DNA from: an uncultured Bacteroidales bacterium
GTDB taxonomy: Bacteria > Bacteroidota > Bacteroidia > Bacteroidales > P3
Assembly: GCA_937884485.1 (NCBI GenBank)
Contig: CALGCG010000056.1
Coordinates: 1-64,000, forward strand
Direction: 5' to 3'
DNA length: 64,000 nucleotides
The position numbers were made by a program, and so were the translations under genes. A model generated the notes under the pieces. That model worked only from the letters and a program-made list of their open reading frames with translations. It searched no databases and had not been told where the DNA came from. Positions 42,708 to 51,966 of this stretch are shown here, in pieces (within the stretch, counting starts at the first letter, position 1; every line of letters starts with the position of its first letter).

Positions 42708-44093
42708 ATGAAAAAGACCTTGTTATTAGCCATAATTTCGATTTTCAATTTTCAAATTTCCCAAGCCCAGCAGACCTACACGCAACAGGTGCCCGACGAG
42801 GTGAGCGAGATATGCCTCAGCGAATACTCGCGCCTCATGGTGAAGCCCACCAGCGGCCCCATGATGCTGCAGACCTACAAGCAGTACCAGGTGGCCACCG
42901 TGAAGAAAGGCCGCCTGACCATCCCCGGCTCCAGCACCGACCTCACCCTCCTGCTGCCCGAAGGACGCTCCATCGCCTTCGTGGCCGAGGACTATTCCAA
43001 CCTGACCTTCGTGGGCAGTTTCGGCAAGCGCCCGAAGTTGACGGTGCACACAAAAGACTATGCCAGTGCACTTTTCAGCGGCTCGCTGGCCGACTCCGTC
43101 TGGGCGGTCAACATCTCGCTCCAGGCCGAGGACTATTCGCAGATCCACTCCGAGGTGCGCATGATGCAGTTCGGCTTCGAGGTGCTGCCCGAGGACTACG
43201 CTCACATCACCATCGACTGTTTCCAGGAACGATACGAACCCGGTATGAGCTCGCGGTCGCAGACGGTGCGTCAGTGCCCGAACTGCATCGTCAACTGGAA
43301 CTACTGCTACAACGACACCGTCGAGAACGTCGGCGGCGACACCGCCTACGCTCGCTATGTCAACGACAGCAAGTCGAGAGTCCTGCAGAAGCGCGACAGC
43401 CTGAAGAGTGAACGCTACACTCATAATCCCCACAGTCACTTCTCCTACGAGGGCGAGCAGAAGAGCCGCTCCGTCTGGCGCCATCGCGACGTGGCCCTCC
43501 ACTTCGCCTGGGGCTTCCACAACTGGGGCTCCTCGATGTTCAACGGCTTCGAGGGCGTCGACGGCGACGCCGCTGTCCGCACCAGCTTCAACAACATCCA
43601 GCTCTCCGTCGACTACCCCCTCGTCGGCACGCGCCATTTCGGCTTCTACGTCGGCCTCGGCCTGGAGTGGGACAAGTACAAGTTCGAGGCCAACGAGGTG
43701 TCGCTCAGCACCTCCACCGACCCCTACGCCTTCGCCGACGGCGGCGACCAGAGCTGCTCCTCGTGGCTCAACACGCGCTATGTCGTTGTCCCGCTGACCT
43801 TCCGCTTCGACCTCTGGCACGACTGGAGCCTCACCCTCAGCGCCCTCCCCGGCATCCATTGGGGCGGCAGCCACACCGGCCTTCGACGCGAGTACGACAC
43901 CGACCTTGAAGACCGCACCGAGCGCGACCAAAGCATCAACAAATACATCAACCCCTACAAGCTGGACCTCCGCGCCACCCTCAGCTACGAGAACATCGGC
44001 CTCTACTTACAGGCTCCCACCATGAGCACCTTCCGCTCCACGGTGCAGGAACTCTATCCCATCAAATTTGGCCTCATCCTGACCCTCGAATAA
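42708..44093 (+). CDS. Second GIN-domain/outer-membrane beta-barrel paralogue
   Basis: 461 aa. The signal peptide (MKKTLLLAIISIFNFQISQAQ, split as MKKTLLLAII / SIFNFQISQAQ) has its second half encoded by a CAATTTT repeat (42746-42761). The body repeats the layout of the previous gene: a GIN-like part (VKPTSGPMMLQ, VAEDYSNLTFVGS, TKDYASALFSGS) and a barrel part with near-identical words (FAWGFHNWGSSMFNGFEGVDGDAAVRTSFN, quoted in part; GLGLEWDKYKF; GIHWGGSHTGLRR). There is a 12-base gap from the first copy. The tandem duplication suggests a two-component envelope structure or diversification. The final strand is YPIKFGLILTLE. Confidence 0.75.
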   Translation: MKKTLLLAIISIFNFQISQAQQTYTQQVPDEVSEICLSEYSRLMVKPTSGPMMLQTYKQYQVATVKKGRLTIPGSSTDLTLLLPEGRSIAFVAEDYSNLTFVGSFGKRPKLTVHTKDYASALFSGSLADSVWAVNISLQAEDYSQIHSEVRMMQFGFEVLPEDYAHITIDCFQERYEPGMSSRSQTVRQCPNCIVNWNYCYNDTVENVGGDTAYARYVNDSKSRVLQKRDSLKSERYTHNPHSHFSYEGEQKSRSVWRHRDVALHFAWGFHNWGSSMFNGFEGVDGDAAVRTSFNNIQLSVDYPLVGTRHFGFYVGLGLEWDKYKFEANEVSLSTSTDPYAFADGGDQSCSSWLNTRYVVVPLTFRFDLWHDWSLTLSALPGIHWGGSHTGLRREYDTDLEDRTERDQSINKYINPYKLDLRATLSYENIGLYLQAPTMSTFRSTVQELYPIKFGLILTLE

Positions 44094-44279
44094 AGGGAAA
44101 AATGCCAAAACCGGACGCCGGAATTTAGCATTTACATGTCGGTGTCCGCTCCACGGAAATCAACCGCTTTGCGCCCCAAAAACAGCGCTAAGTGGTTGGT
44201 TTCCTGTTTTGTATGGTGTAAATTTGCAGTTAACTGCCACATAATCAGTACAATCTCCTTATCATGTTCTTCCCAACTA

Positions 44280-44324
44280 CCTACCAACTCCCACCCAACA
44301 CCTACCATGGTGGGAGTTGATAGG
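44280..44324. repeat. Palindromic repeat, family member 1
   Basis: CCTACCAACTCCCACC (44280-44295) pairs with GGTGGGAGTTGATAGG (44309-44324), one mismatch, around a 13-base loop. The same words form the larger palindrome at 55031-55111. It sits between the barrel gene and cls, which converge here, and could terminate either. The rest of 44,094-44,363 shows no gene. Confidence 0.85.
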
Positions 44325-44363
44325 GAGAAAACAGGAAGTTGACAGGGCGTTTTTTGGGAGCCG

Positions 44364-45782
44364 TTACAGGATGGGGGTGAACAACCGGGCGGTGGATTCG
44401 AGGAACTTTTCCATTTTGGGACGGTTGCGCCATTGTTCGGGGTCGACAAGGGTGCAGTACTGCATGTCGTCCAGGAAGATGTCGCGTTGGCGTTGGGCCA
44501 GGTTGCTGTCGTAGAGGAAAGCGTTGACTTCGAAGTTCTGTTCCAGGCTGCGGGGGTCGATGTTGGTGGAGCCGATGGTGACGAAGTCGTCGTCGCAGAC
44601 CATGGTTTTTGCATGCAGATAGCCTTTGTTGTAGAGGTATATCTTTACGCCGGCAGGTAGTAGGTCGCGGAAGTAGGATTTTGATGCATAGAGTGTTATG
44701 GCACCTCTGTCGGCAGTGGCAGGCAGCATCAGTCGCACGTCGACGCCGGCCAGGGCGGCATTGCGCAATCCCATCAGGATGGGGTGCGTGGGAATGAAAT
44801 AGGGGCTTTGCAGGTAGAGGTAGCGTCGGCTTTGGGCTATGGCCTGCACCATGCCCTGCATGACGGTGTTCCATTCGTCCATAGGGCCGGAGGTGACAAT
44901 CTGTGCCAGCGAGGTGTGCGCGCTCATTTCGGGATTGTCGATGGGCGGGAAGAAACGGGGGTCGTCGAGCATCTCCTTGGTGCAGAAGCGCCAGTCGGCG
45001 AGGATGGAGAGTTCGAGTTGCGCCACGGCGGGGCCGTGGATGCGTATGTGGGTGTCGCGCCAGGCGCCGTGGTTGATGCCGTCGCGGTAGCGGCGGGCTA
45101 TGTTCATGCCGCCAGTGTAGCCGGTGTGGCCGTCGATAACCACTATCTTGCGGTGGGTGCGGCAGTTCACGTCGCGCGTGAACATAGAGGGTATAAGTTT
45201 TTGAAATGATTGCACTTTCACTCCGCCGCGACGCATGTGGTCATAGTAGTCGCCTTTGACAAAGAGGTTGGCCCAGCTGTCGAACATCAGGCGTACGTCG
45301 ACGCCCTCTTGGGCTTTGCGGATGAGCAGGCTGCTCAACTGGTGTCCCACCTCATCGTCTTCGACGATATAGAACTGAATGTGTACGAAATTTTTGGCCC
45401 GCGATATGTCGTCGAGCATCGATTGGAACATGGGTGTGAAGTCGGTAAAGATTCGTACCTCGTTGCCGCTGAGCACGGGGGTGTCGTTGGCGCCGCGCAT
45501 CATATTGGCCAGCTTGTTGTATTTGTCGTCGGGGAGTTGGTCCAGGGTGCAGTTGCCCACGGCTTTGTTGCGCAGGGCGTCGAAGCGCGCCATCTCTTCG
45601 GGTTTGATGACGCGGCGGCTCCGGTAGTCCTTGCCCAGCAGGAGGTAGAACACCAGTCCCACGCCGGGCAGGATGGTGATGAAAAGGATCCAGAAAATGG
45701 AAATGTAGGGCTTGCGGTTTTCGGAGATGACAACCACCAAAGCACCTATAATGACCAGTATGAGAGCTATTTCGTATAACAT
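44364..45782 (-). CDS. cls: Cardiolipin synthase (PLD superfamily)
   Basis: 472 aa, as usual for bacterial Cls. Two N-terminal helices (ALILVIIGALVVVIS; IFWILFITILPGVGLVFYLL) anchor it in the inner membrane, followed by two PLD domains, each with an HKD motif: HRKIVVIDGHTGYTGGMN at about 220 and HAKTMVCDDDFVTIGSTN at about 395. Family knowledge: joins two phosphatidylglycerols into cardiolipin. It is the last gene of the long minus-strand run; the small gene at 45786 ends 3 bases upstream of its start. Confidence 0.93.
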   Translation of the reverse strand: MLYEIALILVIIGALVVVISENRKPYISIFWILFITILPGVGLVFYLLLGKDYRSRRVIKPEEMARFDALRNKAVGNCTLDQLPDDKYNKLANMMRGANDTPVLSGNEVRIFTDFTPMFQSMLDDISRAKNFVHIQFYIVEDDEVGHQLSSLLIRKAQEGVDVRLMFDSWANLFVKGDYYDHMRRGGVKVQSFQKLIPSMFTRDVNCRTHRKIVVIDGHTGYTGGMNIARRYRDGINHGAWRDTHIRIHGPAVAQLELSILADWRFCTKEMLDDPRFFPPIDNPEMSAHTSLAQIVTSGPMDEWNTVMQGMVQAIAQSRRYLYLQSPYFIPTHPILMGLRNAALAGVDVRLMLPATADRGAITLYASKSYFRDLLPAGVKIYLYNKGYLHAKTMVCDDDFVTIGSTNIDPRSLEQNFEVNAFLYDSNLAQRQRDIFLDDMQYCTLVDPEQWRNRPKMEKFLESTARLFTPIL

Positions 45783-45785
45783 GGT

Positions 45786-45995
45786 TCAATGGTTTTCCAT
45801 TTGTTTTCTGATGTCGGCGGCCCGTGCAGTGAGCTGGGCTATCTGCAGTTGCAGGAAGTCGTCGCTGTATTTGCGGTCGCAGAATCCGTTGCCGCGGGCC
45901 ACAAAGCTGTCGTCCTCCTCCTGCTCGGTGGACAGGTCCTGGTAGCTGTCCAGCAGGCGCAGGGTCTCCTCCAATTGCTCTTCAAGTGTCTTCAT
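45786..45995 (-). CDS. Small coiled-coil-like protein
   Basis: 69 aa from the ATG at 45995 (MKTLEEQLEETLRLLDSY). Two helical, heptad-like stretches (LEEQLEETLRLLDS; LQLQIAQLTARAADIRKQ) flank a short loop with FVARGNGFC. Its start overlaps the HAD gene's stop by 4 bases (ATGA), and cls begins 3 bases after it, which supports expression in the operon. No family is recognised; it may be a small cytoplasmic dimer. Confidence 0.65.
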   Translation of the reverse strand: MKTLEEQLEETLRLLDSYQDLSTEQEEDDSFVARGNGFCDRKYSDDFLQLQIAQLTARAADIRKQMENH

Positions 45996-46771
45996 AACAG
46001 TTGGTTTACAGTGGTTTCGATGCCCTCGTGATCCACGTCGGTGGTGACGAGGTCGGCGTGTTCTTTGACGTTGTCGGCGGCGTTGCCCATGGCCACGCCG
46101 ATGCCGGCCCATTCAAGCATCTCGATGTCGTTGGCGCCGTCGCCGAAAGCAAGGGTTTCCTCCTGACGGATGCCGTAGTGGCGGCAGATGGCTTCCATGC
46201 CGCGGGCCTTGCTGTTGTCGTGGGCCACGATGTCGGTGAAGTAGGGGTGCCAGCGGGGCAGGCGGCAGTGGGGCAGGAGTTCGGCAACGGCGGCGTCCAT
46301 CTCGCCGGGCATGATGGCGATGATCTGGTAGACCGTTTCGCCACGCATGCGCTCGATGTCCACCACGGGAGGCATTTCGAATTCCAGCTGGTTTCGCAGT
46401 TTCAATCCTACTTCATTGGGGTTGGCGAGGAGCATGGAGTCTTCGGTGAACACCATGGTGCATAAGTTTTTATCTTTTGCCATGTCAAGCCATACTTGAA
46501 GTTCTTGGTCGCGGATGGGATTGTTCAGCAAAACCTGCGACGGGGAGGTTGCGCTGGGCAGGGTGAATACCAGTCCGCCGTTCATGGTTATTTTTGCCTC
46601 GAAAGTTACTGGCATCTTGGGGATGAGCACGTCGGGGCGGCCGGTGGAGATGAAGGTGCGCACTCCGGCGCGGTGGAGGCGGTCGAAAGCGCGCACGGTG
46701 CCCGGAGAGACGCGGTGGGTCTCGAAACTGAGCAGGGTGCCGTCTATGTCGAAAAATGCTGCTTTGATCAT
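45992..46771 (-). CDS. Cof-type HAD-IIB family phosphatase
   Basis: 259 aa. HAD motif I AFFDIDGTLLS at residues 5-15 (nucleophile Asp 9), motif II FISTGRP at about 40, and motif IV GDGANDIEMLEWAG near residue 205 followed by GVAMGNA. The cap domain between about 80 and 180 is type IIB (Cof). Family knowledge: hydrolyses sugar phosphates or related phospho-compounds; the exact substrate is not predictable. Overlaps of 4 bases with the BASS transporter upstream and the small gene downstream place it in the operon. Confidence 0.92.
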   Translation of the reverse strand: MIKAAFFDIDGTLLSFETHRVSPGTVRAFDRLHRAGVRTFISTGRPDVLIPKMPVTFEAKITMNGGLVFTLPSATSPSQVLLNNPIRDQELQVWLDMAKDKNLCTMVFTEDSMLLANPNEVGLKLRNQLEFEMPPVVDIERMRGETVYQIIAIMPGEMDAAVAELLPHCRLPRWHPYFTDIVAHDNSKARGMEAICRHYGIRQEETLAFGDGANDIEMLEWAGIGVAMGNAADNVKEHADLVTTDVDHEGIETTVNQLL

Positions 46772-47658
46772 TTCTTTTTCATTTGTGCCATTTGCCAGGC
46801 GTTAAAGAGGTTTTGATATACACTGTAGAAGGCGAGGAAGACCGACGACAGGGGTGTGAGGAAGGTGTTGGCCATCCAGATGCCCATTGCCGAATTCTTC
46901 TGCCCAAGGAGCTGGCCGCCGCCGATAACGTCGCCGTAGCGGCGCCCCAGCCAGCGCCCAAAGCTGAACTGTATAATGCAGAACAGGAGCGATAGGCCTC
47001 CGAGCCAAGCTATTGAACTCCAGTTGTCTTCGCCGTTAAGGAAGATGTAGTCGATGGTCTGGCCAAGGGTGAAGAGCAAGGCTACGGCCCAGAGGTAGAA
47101 GCCCAGGCCTTTGTAGCGGGCGATGAAATCGTTCACTCTGGGCATCATGAACTGCAGCAGGGCGGCAAGGAAGAAGGGGAGTGCCAGGGTGGATGCTATC
47201 TTGCTAATCATCAGCAGGAAGCTGTTCCAGAAGCCCATTTCTGGATGGTCGCCGATGAGGGTGAAGACTACCGGGGCTACAAGGGCCACCATCAGGTTGC
47301 CGACGATGGTATAGGTGGTCACCGTTTCGCGATTGGCGCCCAGCATACAGGCCACTACAGCCACAGATGAAGCTACGGGGCAGAGTACCCCGATGAGTAC
47401 ACCTTCGGCAATGATATGACTTCCGCCCAGGAGGGTGATTGCCAGATAGCCACAGGTGCTTACAAGCACTTGGAACAGGATGAGCCACAGGTCGAGTTTC
47501 GTCATGCGCAGGCGACGAAGGTCGACGGCGGTGAAGGTGAGGAGCAAGATGCTGAAGATGAGGAACGGAACCAGGAATGAGAACATGGCACACCATCGGT
47601 GGAACAATAGTCCGAGCACGATGGCCACGGGGAGTACGTATGGACGAAAGCGTTGCAT
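46768..47658 (-). CDS. Bile acid:sodium symporter (BASS/SBF) family transporter
   Basis: 296 aa, about 9-10 helices. LLTFTAVDLRRLRM after the second helix, GVLCPVASSVAVVACMLGANRETVTTYTIVGN and the late motif GQKNSAMGIWMANTFL match the substrate/Na+-site helices of SBF-like proteins. Family knowledge: Na+-coupled uptake of organic anions; bacterial members take diverse substrates such as pantoate or keto acids, which fits the presence of panD in the same run but is not evidence. It overlaps the HAD gene by 4 bases. Confidence 0.82.
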   Translation of the reverse strand: MQRFRPYVLPVAIVLGLLFHRWCAMFSFLVPFLIFSILLLTFTAVDLRRLRMTKLDLWLILFQVLVSTCGYLAITLLGGSHIIAEGVLIGVLCPVASSVAVVACMLGANRETVTTYTIVGNLMVALVAPVVFTLIGDHPEMGFWNSFLLMISKIASTLALPFFLAALLQFMMPRVNDFIARYKGLGFYLWAVALLFTLGQTIDYIFLNGEDNWSSIAWLGGLSLLFCIIQFSFGRWLGRRYGDVIGGGQLLGQKNSAMGIWMANTFLTPLSSVFLAFYSVYQNLFNAWQMAQMKKK

Positions 47659-47682
47659 CTGTAGAGTGTGAGGTGCTGTACT

Positions 47683-48231
47683 TTATTGATTATGTTTCAG
47701 TTGTTCTATTTTTTGTTGTATCTCGGCAGCGCGCTCATAATCCTCGTTTTCTTCGCATGTGTGAAGTTCCTGCTCAAGGTGGGCGATTTCTTCTTTTGTA
47801 TTGGCGTTGAAGTTGTCGAAGGAGGGGTTGTCCATTTTGACACTGGTCTCTTCTATCACGTCGTCGGCTACCAGTATGGGGCAGTCGCAGAGCAGTGCTA
47901 GTGTGATGGCGTCAGAGGTGCGGCTGTCGAAGCGTTTCTCATTGAAACCATCGGTTGTATACAATGTAGAGTAGAAGATTCCCTCCTGTACTTTGTCGAT
48001 GGTTACTTTCCTGAGGTACAGTCCAAAATCATTCATTACATGAACCATTAGTTCATGTGTCATAGGCCGCTTGGTTTTCACAGTTTCTTTTGCCAGCAGG
48101 ATGCCCTGGGCCTCGTGGGCTCCAATGAAAATAGGTATCTGCCTACCGCTGTTGGGTTCGCAGAGCATCAGTATATAACTCTCGCTCTGCGACATTCCGC
48201 TTTGGATGGTCAGGGGGTACACTCGTTTCAT
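47683..48231 (-). CDS. Bifunctional nuclease (DUF151) family protein with UVR motif
   Basis: 182 aa. Residues 1-130 match the BFN/DUF151 domain: LPIFIGAHEAQGI-type segment (IPIFIGAHEAQGILLA), RPMTHELM, and FDSRTSDAITLALLCDCPI. The last 50 residues are a UvrB/C (UVR) helical hairpin (KEEIAHLEQELHTCEENEDYERAAEIQQKI, quoted in part). This domain pair is common in Bacteroidetes; the function is poorly known, and nuclease activity is described for plant relatives. Its start overlaps the rdgB stop by 4 bases. Confidence 0.88.
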   Translation of the reverse strand: MKRVYPLTIQSGMSQSESYILMLCEPNSGRQIPIFIGAHEAQGILLAKETVKTKRPMTHELMVHVMNDFGLYLRKVTIDKVQEGIFYSTLYTTDGFNEKRFDSRTSDAITLALLCDCPILVADDVIEETSVKMDNPSFDNFNANTKEEIAHLEQELHTCEENEDYERAAEIQQKIEQLKHNQ

Positions 48232-48806
48232 TTCGCCTCCATGTATTCTTTCAGTTTGGCCACTGCCAGTCCGCGGTGGCTGATACTGTTTTTGACGTCG
48301 AGAGGCATCTCGGCAAAGCTTACGGCAAAGCGGTCGGGCATAAAGACGGGGTCGTAGCCGAATCCTTCAGCACCGTGACGTTCGGTGAGTATCTGTCCAT
48401 CTACACGTCCTTCAAAATAACGCGGTTCACCGTTTTCTATCAAGCAGATGACTGTGCGGAAATCGGCCTTGCGGTTGCTTTGGCCATTCAAGGCGGTGAG
48501 GAGCTTGTCGATGTTGTCGTCGAAAGAGCAGTGTTCGCCGGCATAGCGGGCGGAGAAAACGCCCGGTGCGCCGTTGAGGGCGTCGACCTCAAGACCGGTG
48601 TCGTCGGCGAAACAATCGGCATGGGTACGTTCCCACACCCATTGGGCTTTCTGCAGGGCATTGCCTTGCAGGGTATCGGCAGTCTCGGGTATTTCTCCTG
48701 CCAGACCGGCTTCAGCCAGACTTATTACCTCGACGTGCCCTTGCAGTGCCGCACGCACTTCTTGCACTTTGTGTTTGTTGTTGGTGGCAAAAATCAGTTG
48801 TTTCAT
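48228..48806 (-). CDS. rdgB: dITP/XTP pyrophosphatase (RdgB/HAM1)
   Basis: 192 aa from the ATG at 48806 (MKQLIFATNNKHKVQEV); an earlier in-frame start at 48839 adds 11 unlikely residues. It hydrolyses non-canonical purine NTPs (dITP, XTP) to prevent misincorporation. Family motifs: ATNNKHK at the substrate site, FADDTGLEVDALNGAPGVFSARYAG, quoted in part, with the catalytic Asp pair, GYDPVFMP, and SHRGLAVAKL near the end. Length is normal. Confidence 0.96.
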   Translation of the reverse strand: MKQLIFATNNKHKVQEVRAALQGHVEVISLAEAGLAGEIPETADTLQGNALQKAQWVWERTHADCFADDTGLEVDALNGAPGVFSARYAGEHCSFDDNIDKLLTALNGQSNRKADFRTVICLIENGEPRYFEGRVDGQILTERHGAEGFGYDPVFMPDRFAVSFAEMPLDVKNSISHRGLAVAKLKEYMEAK

Positions 48807-48875
48807 GCTTTGTCGTTTCTTGCAATTTACAAACGACAAAAAAGATGTTTTATTGTGCGCAGGCGAAAAAAGAAA

Positions 48876-51020
48876 TCAGTCGAAGAAATTCCAGGTCATT
48901 CCCCAGAAGAGACCAAAGCGGGTGCCGGGGTAGTGGGGAAGAAGGAAATAGCGCGGTGTGCTCTCCCACAGGGCGTTGATGTGACCGGCTTTGATGTATA
49001 TGCTGGCACGTTTCACCTGCAGGTTGATGAATGCGTCGCCCCAAAGGTAGTCGCCAGTCTCGGTGTCCTGCTGGAACATGATGCCCGTTGCCGGGTCGTA
49101 GCCGTCGGGGGCGAAGGCGGTGTAGTAGCGGATGTCGACGCCCACCTGCATGCGCAGAGCGCGGCGGAAGAGGTGGAAGTCTGCATAGATGGAGTTCTTG
49201 CTGGCCCAGAGGGGTACGCCTAACTGCACATCATCGGTGCTGTGCTGAAGGAATTGCTGCATGTCGACGTGGAACCAACCCCATTGCAGGTTCAGCGTGA
49301 GGGCGGCCTGATAATACCAGAAGTCGTCGCTGCCACTGCAGACGTTCAGCGTGCTGTCGTACCAGACGTTGTGGCTCATGTGCGTCATGCTGGCGCTGAG
49401 GTCGATGAGGCGGAAGAAACCGCTGTCACTGCTGTGGAAGAGGTGCAGGTTGTAGTGCTGCGATGTGATGGGTTTGAGGGAATAATTGCTGGCGTGGAGC
49501 ATGCGGACTTCGGGAGTCTGCCGCATGACAGTACCGGCGAGGTTGATGCCGCTGTTCCCATTGCTGTCGAAGTCGAATTGAAGGGAGGCAGTGGCACGAT
49601 AGTCAGTCTCTTCTATGTTTTTGTGCAAACCAAGGAGAGTGTTGTTCAACTCGCCTTCTCCTTTGAGGGTTATTCTGCCGAGAGACAGCTCTATTTTGGC
49701 AAAAGGGTTGATGGCGGCAGAAGAAACCAGGGTGTCGGGACCCGATGTCGTGTCGGTGGTTACGATGGCGTCAATTCTTCTCGGTGTTATGCCAATCGTG
49801 AATTTCAGTGGGTTGTGCCAGCGATAATCGGGGTAGGCATCATTGGTCCAGAAGAGGGTGGCGCTGGCATCGCTCCACAAAAGCGAGTCGGTGAAGTTGG
49901 ACAGGTACGCCGCTCGTTTCCAGCGTGTGTAGCCCACTTCCAAGCCGATTACACCGGCATTGATTACGCGAGGGGTGCCAATGCGTATGGTGTCTGTCAC
50001 TTCGATGGTGTCCACCACCATGCGTATGCTGTCGGAATTCAAGGTGTCATATCTTGCGGACAGAGAGTCGCGGTGCCTTATCCTGTCAACCTGTTTTACG
50101 AAGTTGTATGTTGCGTGGGCGAAGGCGTTGTGGTGTAGATTCTTGGATTGCGAGTTGTAGAGCACTACTGGCAGTCCGCCGAGGTTGCTCGTCTGGTTGC
50201 TGGTGAAATAGCTGTCGTCGCTCAAACCTCCGTTTTCATCCATCCGCATCGATTGCCAGATGAAACCGGCTTGTACCTGCAGACGCGAATCGCGAGAAAA
50301 GTAGTTTGTGGTGACATCAAGATAATGGTTTTTCGCTCCAGAACCAGCCAGATTTCCCTCTGGGCATATCAACTGGTAGTCGAAAGAGACGTTCCATCCT
50401 GGGATAATGTTTTGTGTATGTGCTATATGTACAAGATAGTCCTTGTTAAGGGTGTTGTTGTACGACAGCAGCGTGTATGGGGTCAAGGTTTGGTAGAGGC
50501 GTATGCTTTCCGGGGTTTTCAAGTAGCCTTCCATTCCGTCGCTCTGGAGGCTGTATGTCAATTGGTCGGCATAGGTTGGGAAGATTGCCAGGTGAGGATG
50601 GCCTATGGTCCCTTGCCCCAGGTAGTAGTTGCCGTTGAAGGCGTCCAAGGGGTCGCTGAACTGCACGCCTGTCGGATCGAGGGTGGGATTCCATACTTCG
50701 TCGATTTTAACATTCCCGGATGTAAAGTGAAAAAAGAACACTTTGCTGCGCAGCACGGAATCAGGGGTCTCGGTGACGTAGACAAGTCCTTTTGTCGCCG
50801 AGGTGTCGGCGAAGAGACTGTCGTTCCCGGTATTGCGATTGTTGTAACTGTTGTTGCTGTTGCTGTTGAAAGTCGATCGCAGTGCGTCCAGGTTTCCCCG
50901 CTGTATTGTTGTCCCCGGGATTTGTCTTACCTGGCCTTCGGCCATTGTGGCGACAAACAGACATGCCAGCAGCACAATCCATGGCAGCTGTACAGGTCTT
51001 ATGTTTGTCGCACTCCTCAT
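48876..51020 (-). CDS. Putative outer-membrane porin (Porin_10-like)
   Basis: 714 aa. Signal peptide with MAEGQ cleavage region at about 30, then an Asn-rich linker (NSNSNNSYNNRNTGN). The rest alternates short polar turns and amphipathic strands with many Tyr/Trp/Phe, and ends in a strand closing in Phe (GLFWGMTWNFFD), all typical of the large Bacteroidetes putative porin family. Recognisable family words are DPLDAFNGNYYLGQG and the FPTYADQLTYS region. Family knowledge: 16 or more strand barrel of unknown substrate. It lies 10 bases after trxB on the same strand. Confidence 0.85.
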   Translation of the reverse strand: MRSATNIRPVQLPWIVLLACLFVATMAEGQVRQIPGTTIQRGNLDALRSTFNSNSNNSYNNRNTGNDSLFADTSATKGLVYVTETPDSVLRSKVFFFHFTSGNVKIDEVWNPTLDPTGVQFSDPLDAFNGNYYLGQGTIGHPHLAIFPTYADQLTYSLQSDGMEGYLKTPESIRLYQTLTPYTLLSYNNTLNKDYLVHIAHTQNIIPGWNVSFDYQLICPEGNLAGSGAKNHYLDVTTNYFSRDSRLQVQAGFIWQSMRMDENGGLSDDSYFTSNQTSNLGGLPVVLYNSQSKNLHHNAFAHATYNFVKQVDRIRHRDSLSARYDTLNSDSIRMVVDTIEVTDTIRIGTPRVINAGVIGLEVGYTRWKRAAYLSNFTDSLLWSDASATLFWTNDAYPDYRWHNPLKFTIGITPRRIDAIVTTDTTSGPDTLVSSAAINPFAKIELSLGRITLKGEGELNNTLLGLHKNIEETDYRATASLQFDFDSNGNSGINLAGTVMRQTPEVRMLHASNYSLKPITSQHYNLHLFHSSDSGFFRLIDLSASMTHMSHNVWYDSTLNVCSGSDDFWYYQAALTLNLQWGWFHVDMQQFLQHSTDDVQLGVPLWASKNSIYADFHLFRRALRMQVGVDIRYYTAFAPDGYDPATGIMFQQDTETGDYLWGDAFINLQVKRASIYIKAGHINALWESTPRYFLLPHYPGTRFGLFWGMTWNFFD

Positions 51021-51029
51021 GGTTTACAT

Positions 51030-51959
51030 TCAGTTGTTCTGCAGGAAACGTTCCACGTCCATGGCGGCCACGCAACCTTTGCCGGCGGCCACGATGGCCT
51101 GGCGGTAGTTGGGGTCGCACACATCGCCGGCGGCAAACACGCCGGGGATATTGGTGGCGCTGGAGGGGTTCTGCACCTTGATGTATCCCTGTTCGTCCAG
51201 TTCAACCTGTCCTTTCAGGAAATCGGTATTGGGCTTGTGACCGATGGCCACAAAGACACCCGTCACCTCTTTCTCGCTCTTGGCGCCGGTCTTGGTGTCC
51301 TCCAGCTCGATGCCGGTGACGCCGTCCATGTCGTTGCCGAGGATGCGGCTGGGACGCGAGTTCCAGCACATCTCGATTTTGGGGTTGGTGAGCACGCGGT
51401 GCTGCATAGCCTTGGAGGCACGCAGTTCGTCGCGGCGATGCACCAGGTAGACCTTCGAGCAGAGGGTGGTCAGGTAGTTGGCCTCCTCGCAGGCTGTGTC
51501 GCCACCGCCGACGACGGCAACCGTCTGGTTCTTGTAGAAATAGCCGTCGCATGTGGCGCAAGCAGACACTCCTTGTCCGTAGAATTGTTTCTCGCTTTCC
51601 AGACCTATCCATTTGGCGCTGGCGCCGGTGGCGATGACCACGGTCTCGGCCTCGATTTCCACCCCGTGGTCGTCCTTGGCGTGGAAGGGGCGCTGGCTGA
51701 GGTCGATGTCGACGATGTAGCCGCGGCGCACATCGGTGCCGAAGCGTTCGGCCTGACGGCGCAGGTCGTCCATCATGGCTGTGCCGCTGATGCCTTCGGG
51801 GTAGCCGGGAAAGTTCTCAATCTCGGTGGTGATGGTCAGCTGGCCGCCGGGCTGCTCGCCCTCATAGAGGATGGGTTTCAGGTCGGCGCGACCTGTATAA
51901 ATGCCTGTGGTGTAGCCCGCAGGGCCCGAACCGATTATCAAACAGCGTGTCTTTTCCAT
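51030..51959 (-). CDS. trxB: Thioredoxin-disulfide reductase
   Basis: 309 aa from the ATG at 51959 (MEKTRCLIIGSGPAGYTTG); the frame is open 24 codons further but without family likeness. It is a FAD/NADPH enzyme that reduces thioredoxin. FAD-binding GSGPAGYT at residues 10-17, redox-active CATC at about 135-138 (SACATCDGYF), NADPH-binding VVGGGDTACEEA, and the second FAD motif GVFAAGDVCD near the C-terminus are all present. It lies between the flippase-like and porin genes in the minus-strand run. Confidence 0.97.
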   Translation of the reverse strand: MEKTRCLIIGSGPAGYTTGIYTGRADLKPILYEGEQPGGQLTITTEIENFPGYPEGISGTAMMDDLRRQAERFGTDVRRGYIVDIDLSQRPFHAKDDHGVEIEAETVVIATGASAKWIGLESEKQFYGQGVSACATCDGYFYKNQTVAVVGGGDTACEEANYLTTLCSKVYLVHRRDELRASKAMQHRVLTNPKIEMCWNSRPSRILGNDMDGVTGIELEDTKTGAKSEKEVTGVFVAIGHKPNTDFLKGQVELDEQGYIKVQNPSSATNIPGVFAAGDVCDPNYRQAIVAAGKGCVAAMDVERFLQNN

Positions 51960-51966
51960 TGTTATG

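Noticed and set aside
42095..43411. 438-aa plus-strand frame across the two barrel genes
   Set aside because: His/Arg/Pro-rich out-of-frame reading of the tandem barrel genes.
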